Part shown: piece after piece, positions 17,676 through 25,323 of the stretch
How the letters are laid out: every line of letters begins with the position of its first letter
Numbering within the stretch: position 1 is the stretch's first letter
Notes under the pieces: generated by a model
Told to the model about the DNA's origin: nothing
Databases searched by the model: none
What the model saw: the letters and a program-made list of their open reading frames with translations, nothing else
Assembly: GCA_963766345.1 (NCBI GenBank)
Contig: CAVXZL010000015.1
Coordinates: 1-64,000 of the forward strand
Reading direction: 5' to 3'
Length of the DNA stretch: 64,000 bases
From: DASVFB01 sp963766345
GTDB taxonomy: Bacteria > Actinomycetota > Thermoleophilia > Gaiellales > Gaiellaceae
Translations under genes and position numbers: made by a program

Positions 17676-18410
17676 GTGGACGTGAAGCCGATGCCGGGCC
17701 TCGAGCACCTTCCCTTCGCGGAGGTCTGGTTCCACGCGATCGACGAAGCTCGTTGGCGCGAGGCGTCCGCGACCGCGCTCGAGATCGGCAAGACGGGCCT
17801 CGAGGCGTGGACGACGGACCGCACGCCGGAGGTCGCGGCGTTTCTCGAGGCACGCGGCTACGACATCGTCCGCCGTTACGTCATCTCGGAGCTCGACGTC
17901 GCTGCAGCGCCTGAACCTGAGCCGCCGAAGCTCGAGCTGACAACGTTTGCTGCGCGCCCTGATCTCGCGCACGAGTTGTTCGAGATCGCGCGCGAGTCGT
18001 ACCCCGACCAGCCGGGTCGGTCGGAGCAGCGAATGGACAGCTTCGACGAGTGGCGCTCGTGGGGCCTCGATCGGCATCCCCCGCAGACGTACTTCATCGC
18101 GCTCGAGGACTGCCGCGCGATCGGCTACGGCTTCCTCGACCTCGAGGAGGGAACGTGGTGGCACGGCTTCGCCGCAGTCGCGCGCGCCGCCCGCGGGAGA
18201 GGCGTCGCGAGCTCGATCAAGCGCGCGCAGATCCGCTGGGCGAAGGCGAACGGCGTGGCGGCGCTGCGCACTGCGAACGAAGAGCGGCTCGTCGGCATGC
18301 TCGCGATGAACCAGCGCCTCGGCTACCGGACGCTGTACACGGAGCTCGTGCTCCGCGGGCCGGCTGCGCAGGTACCCCCAGCGGGATTCGAACCCGCGCT
18401 ACCGGCGTGA
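17676..18410 (+). CDS. GNAT-family N-acetyltransferase
   Basis: A 244-residue protein with GTG start. The C-terminal GNAT fold shows the acetyl-CoA loop in VARAARGRGVASSIKRAQIRW near residue 170, followed by ALRTANEERLVGMLAMNQRL and GYRTLYTELVL, the beta-6/alpha-4 portion. The N-terminal half looks like a degenerate second GNAT repeat (VAAFLEARGYDIVRRYVIS). The last 13 residues (VPPAGFEPALPA) are read from the antisense strand of tRNA-Glu, a recurrent feature where a reading frame runs into a tRNA. Substrate is unknown. It is divergent from the broken histidine kinase. Confidence 0.87.
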   Translation: MDVKPMPGLEHLPFAEVWFHAIDEARWREASATALEIGKTGLEAWTTDRTPEVAAFLEARGYDIVRRYVISELDVAAAPEPEPPKLELTTFAARPDLAHELFEIARESYPDQPGRSEQRMDSFDEWRSWGLDRHPPQTYFIALEDCRAIGYGFLDLEEGTWWHGFAAVARAARGRGVASSIKRAQIRWAKANGVAALRTANEERLVGMLAMNQRLGYRTLYTELVLRGPAAQVPPAGFEPALPA

Positions 18411-18445
18411 AAGGCCGGCGTCCTAGGCCACTAGACGATGGGGGC
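18373..18445 (-). tRNA. tRNA-Glu (anticodon TTC)
   Basis: A 73-base cloverleaf on the minus strand. The acceptor is GCCCCCA/TGGGGGT, the D arm includes TCGTCTAGTGGCCTAGGA, the anticodon arm is CCGGC-CTTTCAC-GCCGG with TTC, and the T arm is GCGGG-TTCGAAT-CCCGC. CCA is not encoded. Its 3' part overlaps the end of the acetyltransferase reading frame on the other strand. Confidence 0.95.
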
Positions 18446-18485
18446 CGGGGTCGACGCAGGATAGCCGTGCGGCGAGAATGCACCT

Positions 18486-18704
18486 GTGGTCGCGTCTCGC
18501 TCGAACGCCGTCGGCTTGCTCCGCTGGCTGCGCCGCCAACTCGCGCAACCGACGCCGCTCCGCGAGCGGCTCGAGGCCGCGGTCGCGAACGACGACCCGG
18601 CGGAGGCGCGGCGCTGCCTGGCGCAGTTCGAGTTCAGCGAGGCGCAGCGCCGTCACGTCGAGGCGCTGCTCGACGCGTGGGAACGGGAACGCGCCGAAGC
18701 TTGA
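18486..18704 (+). CDS. Small Arg/Ala-rich hypothetical protein
   Basis: Seventy-two residues from GTG at 18486. It is basic at the N-terminus (LLRWLRRQLAQP) and helical and acidic at the C-terminus (EAQRRHVEALLDAWERERAEA), consistent with a short helical protein. No family is recognised. Its 3' end overlaps the 3' end of a convergent minus-strand gene by 71 bases. Either may be spurious, but both have plausible codon usage. Confidence 0.5.
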   Translation: MVASRSNAVGLLRWLRRQLAQPTPLRERLEAAVANDDPAEARRCLAQFEFSEAQRRHVEALLDAWERERAEA

Positions 18705-18909
18705 TGCCGTAGGCGTCGCCGCTCGCGAAGAGGTCGTCCGCGTCGACCTCGTCGGCCCAGCCGAGGAAGTGCGGCTCGGCCTCGCCGGCAGTCGAACCGA
18801 AGACCGCGAGCCGCAACGGCGCGTCCTTCTGATGTCCCTGTCGCTTCGACCGCTCGAAGTCGGCGAGCCGCTCCTCGAGCGCAGAGCCCTCTGCGTAACC
18901 CTTGCTCAT
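18634..18909 (-). CDS. Small hypothetical protein
   Basis: Ninety-one residues from ATG at 18907-18909. The middle is well ordered and uneven in composition (LRLAVFGSTAGEAEPHFLGW then EVDADDLFASGDAYGIKLRR), which argues for a real protein. The last 20 residues are Arg/Pro-rich and antisense to the convergent gene. The family is unknown. It reads away from tRNA-Lys. Confidence 0.5.
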   Translation of the reverse strand: MSKGYAEGSALEERLADFERSKRQGHQKDAPLRLAVFGSTAGEAEPHFLGWADEVDADDLFASGDAYGIKLRRVPVPTRRAAPRRDGAAPR

Positions 18910-18933
18910 CGCTGCCACACTGTAGACCGCCGC

Positions 18934-19006
18934 GGGCCGGTAGCTCAGTTGGTAGAGCAGGGGACTTTTAATCCCGAGGTCGCGGGTTCGATTCCCGCCC
19001 GGCCCA
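18934..19006 (+). tRNA. tRNA-Lys (anticodon TTT)
   Basis: A 73-base cloverleaf: acceptor GGGCCGG/CCGGCCC, D arm TAGCTCAGTTGGTAGAGCA, anticodon arm GGGGA-CTTTTAA-TCCC, T arm GCGGG-TTCGATT-CCCGC, discriminator A. CCA is not encoded. It is followed by about 270 gene-free bases with an att-like repeat. Confidence 0.95.
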
Positions 19007-19102
19007 TCACAAATAGCCTGCAAATAACCACTTCTCGCGTGCGTTGTCGGGCTGGAAGACGCGGTGGGTGTACGTAGTGCGTAACAACTGGCTGCTGCTC
19101 GG

Positions 19103-19163
19103 CGCAGCTCGTTGCGGCTTCTTACAGCTCGTTTCAGCTTGTGCAAGGGGATTTTCGATCCCC
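19103..19163 (+). repeat. att-like repeat A with an anticodon-arm-like stem
   Basis: Two similar blocks (19103-19120 and 19125-19143) contain CAGCTCGTT followed by GCGGCTT or TCAGCTTGTG. After the second comes GGGGATTTTCGATCCCC (19147-19163), a perfect stem of 6 bp resembling a tRNA anticodon arm. The second block matches 33365-33383 at 18 of 19 bases. Position just after tRNA-Lys suggests scars of site-specific integration. No integrase gene is present. Confidence 0.4.
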
Positions 19164-19274
19164 TGGTTCATGGCGTTCTCGAGCCCGAGTTCCGCCTGTC
19201 GCGGTCAACCGCCTCGACGCCCGGACTACGCTGCCCTCGCGCGGTCCTCGAAGCCACCGCTTAGTTTTCGGCGC

Positions 19275-20021
19275 GTGCCACGCGTTGGGCTTCAGCTCTG
19301 GACAGTCCGCGACGATTGCGACCGCGATCTCGAGCGCGCGTTGCGGACGGTCGGTGCGCAGGGCTATGACGGCGTGGAGTTGTTCCAGTTGCACGGCCAC
19401 GCGGTGGAGGAGGTGCGCGCGTGGCTCGACTCGGCGAATATCGTCGCGGCGGGCCGTCACGTTCGGCTGGAGGTGATCGAGGGCGGGTTGCGCGAGTTCG
19501 CCGAGGAGTTGGGCGTCCTCGGCACCGACCGCGCCGCGATCAGCTGGGTCGATCCCGAGGCGCTCGACCGCCCGGGCGAGTTGGTGGCGCGGCTCGCCGA
19601 CGCCGCGCGTGCTGCGCGCGATCGGGGCGTTCGCCTGGGCTTCCATAATCACTGGACGGAGCCGGTGCCGCTCGATGGCGGCCCGTCCTTCCTCGATCTC
19701 CTGCGCCGGCTGCCGTCCGACCTGCTCTGGCTCGAGCTCGATCTCGGTTGGGTGTGGCAGTCGGGCGTCGATCCGGTCGCGGAGCTGGAGAAGACGGTCG
19801 GTCGCTGTCCGCTCGTGCATGTGAAGGACTACGCGAGCCGCGAGGGGCGGGACGACGTGCCCGTCGGCGACGGCGTCGTCGGCTACGACCGCGTGGTGCC
19901 CGCGGCGCTCGCCGCGGGCGCCGAGTGGCTGATCGTCGAGGAGGACGAGGTCGGCGAGGACCCGTTCGCTGCAACGCAGCGCTCGCTGGACACAGTGCGC
20001 CGCATCCTGGGGTCTGGGTGA
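19275..20021 (+). CDS. Sugar phosphate isomerase/epimerase (xylose-isomerase-like TIM barrel)
   Basis: A 248-residue TIM-barrel protein beginning at GTG 19275 (VPRVGLQLWTVRDDCDRD). Metal and substrate residues are expected in YDGVELFQLHG near 35, in GFHNHWTEP near 121, in LWLELDLGWVWQSG near 155 and in VHVKDYASREG near 182. Upstream, TAGTTT at 19262-19267 is 7 bases from the start, so the mRNA may be leaderless. The TGA overlaps the GTG of the following oxidoreductase (GTGA). Such pairs commonly catabolise inositols or rare sugars; the actual sugar is unknown. Confidence 0.85.
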   Translation: MPRVGLQLWTVRDDCDRDLERALRTVGAQGYDGVELFQLHGHAVEEVRAWLDSANIVAAGRHVRLEVIEGGLREFAEELGVLGTDRAAISWVDPEALDRPGELVARLADAARAARDRGVRLGFHNHWTEPVPLDGGPSFLDLLRRLPSDLLWLELDLGWVWQSGVDPVAELEKTVGRCPLVHVKDYASREGRDDVPVGDGVVGYDRVVPAALAAGAEWLIVEEDEVGEDPFAATQRSLDTVRRILGSG

Positions 20022-21070
20022 GCGAGCCCCTCCGGGTCGGAGTCGTCGGCTGCGGGATGATCGCTGCCCGCTACGTCGGAGGCTGCGGCGCATTCCGGCA
20101 CTGGCGGCCGGTCGCCTGCGCCGACCTCGACGCGGACGTTGCCGCCGCCTTCGCGGCGCGGCACGGCCTTCGTGCGCTCGGTGTCGGGGAGTTGATCGCC
20201 GACACCGAAGTCGACCTGGTTCTCAACCTCACGCCGCCCAACGCGCACGCGCCCGTCGTCGCCGCGGCGCTCGCCGCAGGCAAACACGTCTATACCGAGA
20301 AGCCGCTTGCGGCGACTGCGGATGAAGCGAGCGAGCTCGTCGCGGAGGCGGAGCGGCTCGGCCTGCGCCTCGGATGCGCGCCCGACACGTTCCTCTCCAG
20401 CCCGTACGAGACCGGTCGGCAGCTGATCGCGGAAGGCGCGATCGGCACCCCGGTGGGTGCGGCCGCGACCATGCTCGTGGGCGGCCCCGACGGATGGCAC
20501 CCGAACGCCGAGATGTTCTACCAGGCAGGCGGCGGGCCGCTGCTCGACATCGCCCCGTACTACTTGACCGCGCTCGTCTCACTGCTCGGTCGAATCGAGT
20601 CGGTCGCTGCGTTTGCCGAGATGCCGACCCTGCAACGGACACTTGGCGCCGGACCACGTGCAGGCGACACCATCCACGTGGAGATCCCGACCCACGCGGC
20701 CGCCGTCCTGCGCATGCGAAGCGGGCCGCTGGCGACGTTGACCGTCAGCTTCGAGACTCGCGGCCAGTACCTGAGCGGCCTCACCGTCTACGGGACCGAA
20801 GGCCTCCTCACCCTGCCAGACGCGAATGCCTTTACCGGAGACGTCGTCCTCACCGCGTCCGGCGGCAAGGTCGAGATCGTGCAGTACGAGGCGCGCGGCG
20901 CGCAAGAGACACGCGGGCTCGGGGTTGAGGAACTCGCCCTCGCCCTCGACGAAGGAAGGCCCCACCGCGCAAACGCAGAGCTCGCGCTGCACGTCCTGCA
21001 GGCGGCAGAAGCCGCGATCGCCAGTGCACACGAGCGGCGGTTCGTCGAGCTCAGCTCCGAGGTGCCCTGA
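20018..21070 (+). CDS. Gfo/Idh/MocA-family oxidoreductase
   Basis: A 350-residue NAD(P)-dependent sugar or inositol dehydrogenase. The N-terminal Rossmann fold starts LRVGVVGCGMIAARYVGG, with NLTPPNAHAPVVAAALAAGK near 70 and the family signature HVYTEKPLA (EKP lysine) near 92. The C-terminal half is the alpha/beta substrate domain (GGGPLLDIAPYYLTALV near 170, where D and the following His-equivalent position act). Translationally coupled to the isomerase by a GTGA overlap. Its stop lies two bases from the stop of a convergent transposase relic. Confidence 0.9.
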   Translation: MSEPLRVGVVGCGMIAARYVGGCGAFRHWRPVACADLDADVAAAFAARHGLRALGVGELIADTEVDLVLNLTPPNAHAPVVAAALAAGKHVYTEKPLAATADEASELVAEAERLGLRLGCAPDTFLSSPYETGRQLIAEGAIGTPVGAAATMLVGGPDGWHPNAEMFYQAGGGPLLDIAPYYLTALVSLLGRIESVAAFAEMPTLQRTLGAGPRAGDTIHVEIPTHAAAVLRMRSGPLATLTVSFETRGQYLSGLTVYGTEGLLTLPDANAFTGDVVLTASGGKVEIVQYEARGAQETRGLGVEELALALDEGRPHRANAELALHVLQAAEAAIASAHERRFVELSSEVP

Positions 21071-21072
21071 CC

Positions 21073-21220
21073 TCAGTCTGCCTTCGGCGACCGGACTGGT
21101 GTTTTGATGGTCTTGATGCCCTCGCTGGCGAAGACGGCGTCGAGGTCGCGGGTGAACTTGCTGTCGCGGTCGCGGATCAGGAAGCGAAACGACGCTCGCT
21201 GCTCCTGCGGAGAGAGAGAC
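21073..21220 (-). pseudogene. IS481/IS3-type integrase-core (rve) fragment
   Basis: Read on the minus strand, about 45 codons give SFRFLIRDRDSKFTRD, then LDAVFASEGIKTIKTPVRSP and a stop at 21073-21075. This is the segment of DDE integrase cores containing the second catalytic Asp (RDRDSKF) and the IxxTPVRxPxAN run. The rest of the domain, including the Glu, is missing, and no terminal inverted repeats are evident. It is a dead relic. The 200 bases upstream of it hold nothing else recognisable. Confidence 0.7.
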
Positions 21221-21416
21221 CAGAGCAAGAAAGAACCAGCTCCTCGAGATCAGCAGGACGGGCCGACGACTCTACGGCCGACACGCGCATCCCAGACCGC
21301 GCAACCGAGTTAACGCACCCTTCAGGATTTCGGGTCCCCTGCTCGCAACTGCGTAGCGGCCGAGCATGTGGGATCGTGAGCCAGAACCGCCGCCGAGGCG
21401 ACAGAAGGAGGAGGCC

Positions 21417-21461
21417 ATGAGTGCGGACTCACCGCCGCTCGAGCGAAAGGTCGCGCGATGA
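21417..21461 (+). CDS. Possible 14-residue leader peptide
   Basis: An ATG follows a strong GAAGGAGGAGG Shine-Dalgarno sequence and opens a frame of 14 codons (MSADSPPLERKVAR). Its TGA overlaps the ATG of the methyltransferase (ATGA). It could be a translation-coupling leader. Alternatively it may be the true N-terminus of the methyltransferase, separated from it by a sequencing indel, since that gene has another frame break. Confidence 0.35.
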   Translation: MSADSPPLERKVAR

Positions 21462-22116
21462 CGCAAGCAGCCGAGAGGCATCCCAGCGTAACGGTCTATA
21501 CCCCTGCCCGACTCGCTCTCTACGACCTCTTCATCCTCGGCTTCTCATGCCGCTTCGTCTGGCGCTGCCCGAAGCGCCACTTCCTCGCGCTCTACGATCG
21601 CTACGCGAGCGCCCGCCATCTCGACGTCGGCGTCGGCACCGGCTACTTCCTCGACCGCTGCAGCTTTCCGGCCGAGCGGCCGCAACTCACGCTCCTCGAT
21701 CTCAGCGAGGCCTGCCTCAGCAAGGCGTCCAGGCGCCTGTCGCGCTACTCCCCCAGGCTCGTCCGGGCGAACGTCCTCGAGCCGCTCGAACTCGGCTCGG
21801 CCCGCTTCCGCTCCGTCGGGCTGAACGGTCTTCTGCACTGCCTTCCCGGTACGCTCGAGACGAAGGCGGCGGTCTTCCAGCACCTGAAGCCGTTCGTCGA
21901 CGAAGACGAAGGCGTCGTCTTCGGGAGCACGATCCTCGGTCACGGCGTCGAGCATGGTCGCCTCGCACGGAAGGCGCTCCGGCTCTACAACCGTGAGGGC
22001 ATCTCACGAACCTCGAAGACGACCTCGCCGGCCTCGAGCGCGCACTTGCAAACGAGTTCTCCGAGCACAGTGTCGAGACTCGCGGCTCCTTCGCCCTGTT
22101 CGTCGCGCGGCGCTGA
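21458..22116 (+). pseudogene. Class I SAM-dependent methyltransferase, one frame break near the 3' end
   Basis: The N-terminal part has YTPARLALYDLFILGFSC, the SAM motif I HLDVGVGTGYFLDRC near residue 53 and LTLLDLSEACLSKASRRL near 76. The frame is lost at about 22000, after ALRLYNREGI. In the adjacent frame the protein continues sensibly as TNLEDDLAGLERALANEF and ends GSFALFVARR at a TGA at 22114-22116. Adding one T in the CTC at about 22001 restores one 220-residue frame. It is probably an intact gene with a sequencing error or a very young pseudogene. Substrate is unknown. Confidence 0.8.
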
Positions 22117-22421
22117 ATCGCGCCCAGGGACACGGGCTGATTGGCGGCTGGCTCTGGAGTCGCGGCACTCCGTGCCCGAGCGCGCCCAGACGCGTCTCGC
22201 TATGGCCTCGTCCACGCCCAGCCGGGGTAAACCTGCCTCCGATCGTTCGCACTCGCTCGAGTTTCGGCGACGCGAGTTGGCAGGACGCTCGTCGCAGAAG
22301 TCGCTGCGCGCCTCCGCGTCCACCTCGAAAGCAGTCGAAGATCGCTGATCGAGCCGGCCCGCACCACGACGTGCCGGAGTCAAGGCCGCGGCCGCGCGCA
22401 GATGCTACGCGGGTCTCCGTT
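22117..22421. other. Gene-free interval
   Basis: About 305 bases between the methyltransferase stop and the terminator of the BNR gene. I see no repeat, RNA or convincing short gene here. Confidence 0.5.
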
Positions 22422-22457
22422 GAAGCGAAGAGCCGCGCGCCGGCGGCTCTTCGCTTC
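22422..22457 (-). terminator. Strong hairpin terminator of the BNR protein gene
   Basis: A perfect 15-bp inverted repeat (22422-22436 with 22443-22457) with a 6-base loop lies 20 bases beyond the minus-strand stop at 22478. A T tract is lacking, as is frequent in high-GC actinobacteria. Confidence 0.65.
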
Positions 22458-22477
22458 GCTTCGGATTGCGGACCGGC

Positions 22478-24325
22478 TCAGAACGATCCGGACGCCGTTA
22501 CCACGTCTTCCTGGTTGAGGATCGTCGGGACGAACTGGAGACCGTAGAACCAGACGACGGTCTGTTTGTTGTTCGTGTCCGTCCAGAAGGCGTGGAAGAC
22601 GTTGTCGGAGCCGACGGCGAGGCTGGTGTAGTCGCCGATGAAGCCGCCGCCGAAGCCGTTGCGCGTGTTGATCGGATGCGTGCTTACTTTCTGCACGCTG
22701 CCCGAGCCGACGTTCGTGACGTAGTAGTCGAGCCGGGCGTTGTCGATGTAGTTGCCGAGTGTCGTGCAGTTGATCCGTCCCTCAGGCGGCGCCGGCCCTG
22801 ACGCGCAGGTCTGCCAGGGCGAGACAACGTCCGCCCCGTAGGCGGACATGTACACGCGTCCCGAGGGAGAGACCGCGACCCCCGGCCACTGCGTGTCGAC
22901 GCGACGAGGAGCCGGCGCGTTCAACGTAGACCCGTCCGGCTGTGTAACGGGGTACCCAACGGGCGTCCGGTTCGACGCGTCGACCGCCGGCAGGATCGGC
23001 ACGGGCGCCGACCAGGTCGTCCCGCCGTCCGTCGACTTGCTGTAGACGGCAGCGAGGTGACAGCCGTTGTTCGTCCGCGTCGGACAGAGGCCGCCGGTGC
23101 TGTCGCTCGTCTGCGTCGACCACGCCACGTAGAGGTCGCCGTTCGCTGCGGCTGCTCCCGCCGGGAAGCTGTCGTCGCGGTAGACGGCATTCGCGATCGG
23201 AATCGCGTCCTGGACGTCGGCGATCTTCGTCGGCTTGCTCCAGCTGACGCCGCCGTCGGTCGACTTCACTATCCACTGGGCGTCGAGCGTCGACAGACGG
23301 GTCGCGCCCTCGAAGATCACGTACACGGTTCCGTCGGGGCCGACGATCGGGCGCGACCCCTGGTCGTAGAGCACGTTGCCGCCGATGCTCGCCGGGGCGC
23401 TGAACGTCGCTCCACCGTCGGTCGAATAGGCGAAGAAGATCGGCGACTGGACGTAGCTACCGTTGTGCGCACTGAAGATGTAGCGCGTCCAGCTCACGTA
23501 GACGCGATCCCTAAAGGGGCTCGACGCCTGCCAGTCGGCCGCAATCCACTCCTTGTCGTTCAGCGTGGACGGAGACGTAGTCTGGTTGATGAACGTCGGC
23601 GGCCCCCAGCCGAGCTGGCCGCTACCGCTGAAGGTTCCCTTGTTCACGGTGACGGTGTTCGGCGGAGCCGTGCGATCGAAGCCGAGGCCCGCGTAGTAAA
23701 CGTTGCCGCGACTGTCGAACGCCAATGACGGATCGCCGCCGGCGTCGTAAGGACCGCCGACCAGGTGCTCGACGCCGGGGATCAACGTTCCGATGTGGGC
23801 CGGATCGGTCGCCGTGCAACACCACGTGCTTCCACCGTCGTTCGAGAAGTAGGTGCCGGAGTAGGCGTCCCCGAGCGCGCTGCACGGGGTTCCGCTGATC
23901 GTGCACGACCACGTTCTGGTCACGTAGTCGTTGGCCGCTGCGACGACGCGGTTCGGGTTGTTCGGGTCGACCGCGATCGCCGTCTCGTTCTGCGGCGCCG
24001 CGGCCGTGTCCTGATTCACGGTCACGTCGGGCGGCTGCACGACGTTGCCGTCGAGCGGGCTCGAGAGCACGAACGTCGGCGCGATCGGCAATGCCGGAGT
24101 CGGCGCCGTCACATCGTCGGCGTCGGCCTCCTCCTGCAGGAACGCCGAGAAGCGCGTCTGCAGGCCGGCCGTCCCGTTCAGCGAGGCGACCTTTCCCGCC
24201 AGCGTGCTGATGTCGTATCCGGCCGACGCACCGGATGGGCTGGCCGCAGCCGACGCCGACAGCAAGATCACAGCCACCGCCGCGACTACACCGGCGACCG
24301 CAAGCGTGACAAATCGCTTACGCAT
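22478..24325 (-). CDS. Exported BNR-repeat (sialidase-like propeller) protein
   Basis: 615 residues from the ATG at 24323-24325, which has an AGAGAGGTGAG Shine-Dalgarno sequence; the frame is open further upstream but unsupported. Residues 1-28 are a signal peptide (MRKRFVTLAVAGVVAAVAVI). The body has at least four Asp-box or BNR motifs: SNDGGSTW, STDGGATF, STDGGVSW and STDGGTTW. ETAIAVDPNNPNRVVAAAND marks the start of the propeller near residue 100. Such proteins may be glycosidases or only binding propellers; the catalytic Arg triad of sialidases was not identified, so enzymatic activity is uncertain. Confidence 0.82.
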   Translation of the reverse strand: MRKRFVTLAVAGVVAAVAVILLSASAAASPSGASAGYDISTLAGKVASLNGTAGLQTRFSAFLQEEADADDVTAPTPALPIAPTFVLSSPLDGNVVQPPDVTVNQDTAAAPQNETAIAVDPNNPNRVVAAANDYVTRTWSCTISGTPCSALGDAYSGTYFSNDGGSTWCCTATDPAHIGTLIPGVEHLVGGPYDAGGDPSLAFDSRGNVYYAGLGFDRTAPPNTVTVNKGTFSGSGQLGWGPPTFINQTTSPSTLNDKEWIAADWQASSPFRDRVYVSWTRYIFSAHNGSYVQSPIFFAYSTDGGATFSAPASIGGNVLYDQGSRPIVGPDGTVYVIFEGATRLSTLDAQWIVKSTDGGVSWSKPTKIADVQDAIPIANAVYRDDSFPAGAAAANGDLYVAWSTQTSDSTGGLCPTRTNNGCHLAAVYSKSTDGGTTWSAPVPILPAVDASNRTPVGYPVTQPDGSTLNAPAPRRVDTQWPGVAVSPSGRVYMSAYGADVVSPWQTCASGPAPPEGRINCTTLGNYIDNARLDYYVTNVGSGSVQKVSTHPINTRNGFGGGFIGDYTSLAVGSDNVFHAFWTDTNNKQTVVWFYGLQFVPTILNQEDVVTASGSF

Positions 24326-24822
24326 TTTCTCACCTCTCTTGTCGACGAACGCCTGCCACGAGCGACCGGAGCCAGCTTTGCCGGACGCAGGTCGCACTCT
24401 ACGCCTGAAGGGTGTGCAAACTCGATTCATGCGGTGAGGTTGATTCGTGAATGAGGCCGCCGAGCCGATCGCGGCGCTCGATGGGGGCGGTTGGCCGGCG
24501 CAGGCGTGGGGCCGCCGCGCGGACGGCTCCGGCGGTCTGCGATTCAGCGAGCGGTGCGGCCTATGGCTGTTGTAGGGAGATGAGACGGCGCCTATGGGGT
24601 CTCTGCGTCGTCCGGTTTTTGCCGTAGCGTCAGTGCGTTCCGGATGCCAGGGGCTTCAGGGAGACGCAGGCTGGGCAGGCCGCGAAACATTATGGGCTGC
24701 GAGCCCGCTGTTTGTAGGTGGCCGCGCCTGCGACTGTCCGGGTGTGCTGTGCGCACGGATCCGTAGTTGTCGTGTCGCCCGCCTCGTCTCCGTCGTCGAC
24801 GACCGCGAGGAGGTGGTGTTGG
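24326..24822. other. Gene-free interval leading into an IS110 remnant
   Basis: About 500 bases. The first part holds the BNR promoter region. The stretch from about 24590 to 24822 probably is the left flank of a former IS110 element, because it leads with a good Shine-Dalgarno sequence (GAGGAGGTG) directly into the transposase start. No complete gene is present. Confidence 0.45.
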
Positions 24823-24882
24823 ATGCGGTTCATCGGGTTGGACGTGCATCGCGACTTCTGCGAGGTGGCGATCGCGGAGGCG
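24823..24882 (+). pseudogene. IS110-family transposase, N-terminal stub
   Basis: ATG at 24823 follows a strong Shine-Dalgarno sequence and encodes MRFIGLDVHRDFCEVAIAE, the opening of the DEDD catalytic domain of IS110 transposases, with the first catalytic Asp in GLDVH. After about 20 codons similarity ends and the same frame continues into sequence resembling the tail of glycerol-3-phosphate dehydrogenase. The element is inactive. Confidence 0.75.
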
Positions 24883-24899
24883 ACCCTCGCCGGGCTCAC

Positions 24900-25323
24900 G
24901 CAACCGGCGCCGCCGCCCCCGTTAGCGAGCGTCCCGCCGATGACGACGCCGCCGACAAACTCGCGAGCTGTCGGCCAGCTCGCGCTGCAACGCATCGACC
25001 GACGGCCGCACCCGCTGCCCGGCGCGGCCGACCCGGGTGTGGCCGCCGCTGCTCTCCGGCGCCGGCGTCCGGAGCTCGAAGCCTCGCTGGCGACGCAGCT
25101 CGCGGCCTCGTACGGGACGCTCGCAGACGAAGTAGTGGCGTCGGGGCCGCTCGAGCCACTCGCAGACGGCGTCACGGAGGTCGCTGCGCAGGTGCTGTAT
25201 GCGCGGGACCGGGAGTGGGCGGTCACCGCCGACGACGTCCTCCGGCGGCGGACGACGCTCGCGCTGACCGGGCGAGACTCCGACGCGGTCCGCGCCCGCG
25301 TCGAGACGCTGCTCGCCTCGTGA
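24900..25323 (+). pseudogene. C-terminal fragment of FAD-dependent glycerol-3-phosphate dehydrogenase
   Basis: In frame with the IS110 stub, the last 100 or so codons look like the DAO_C domain of GlpD: LATQLAASYGTLADEVVA, then VTEVAAQVLYARDREWAVTA and DDVLRRRTTLALTGRDSDAV. The FAD-binding two thirds of the enzyme are gone. The TGA overlaps the GTG of glycerol kinase, preserving the original glpD-glpK coupling. As read, a chimera of about 167 residues could still be translated, but it cannot bind FAD. The middle, Pro-rich part (24890-25060) is of unclear origin. Confidence 0.65.
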
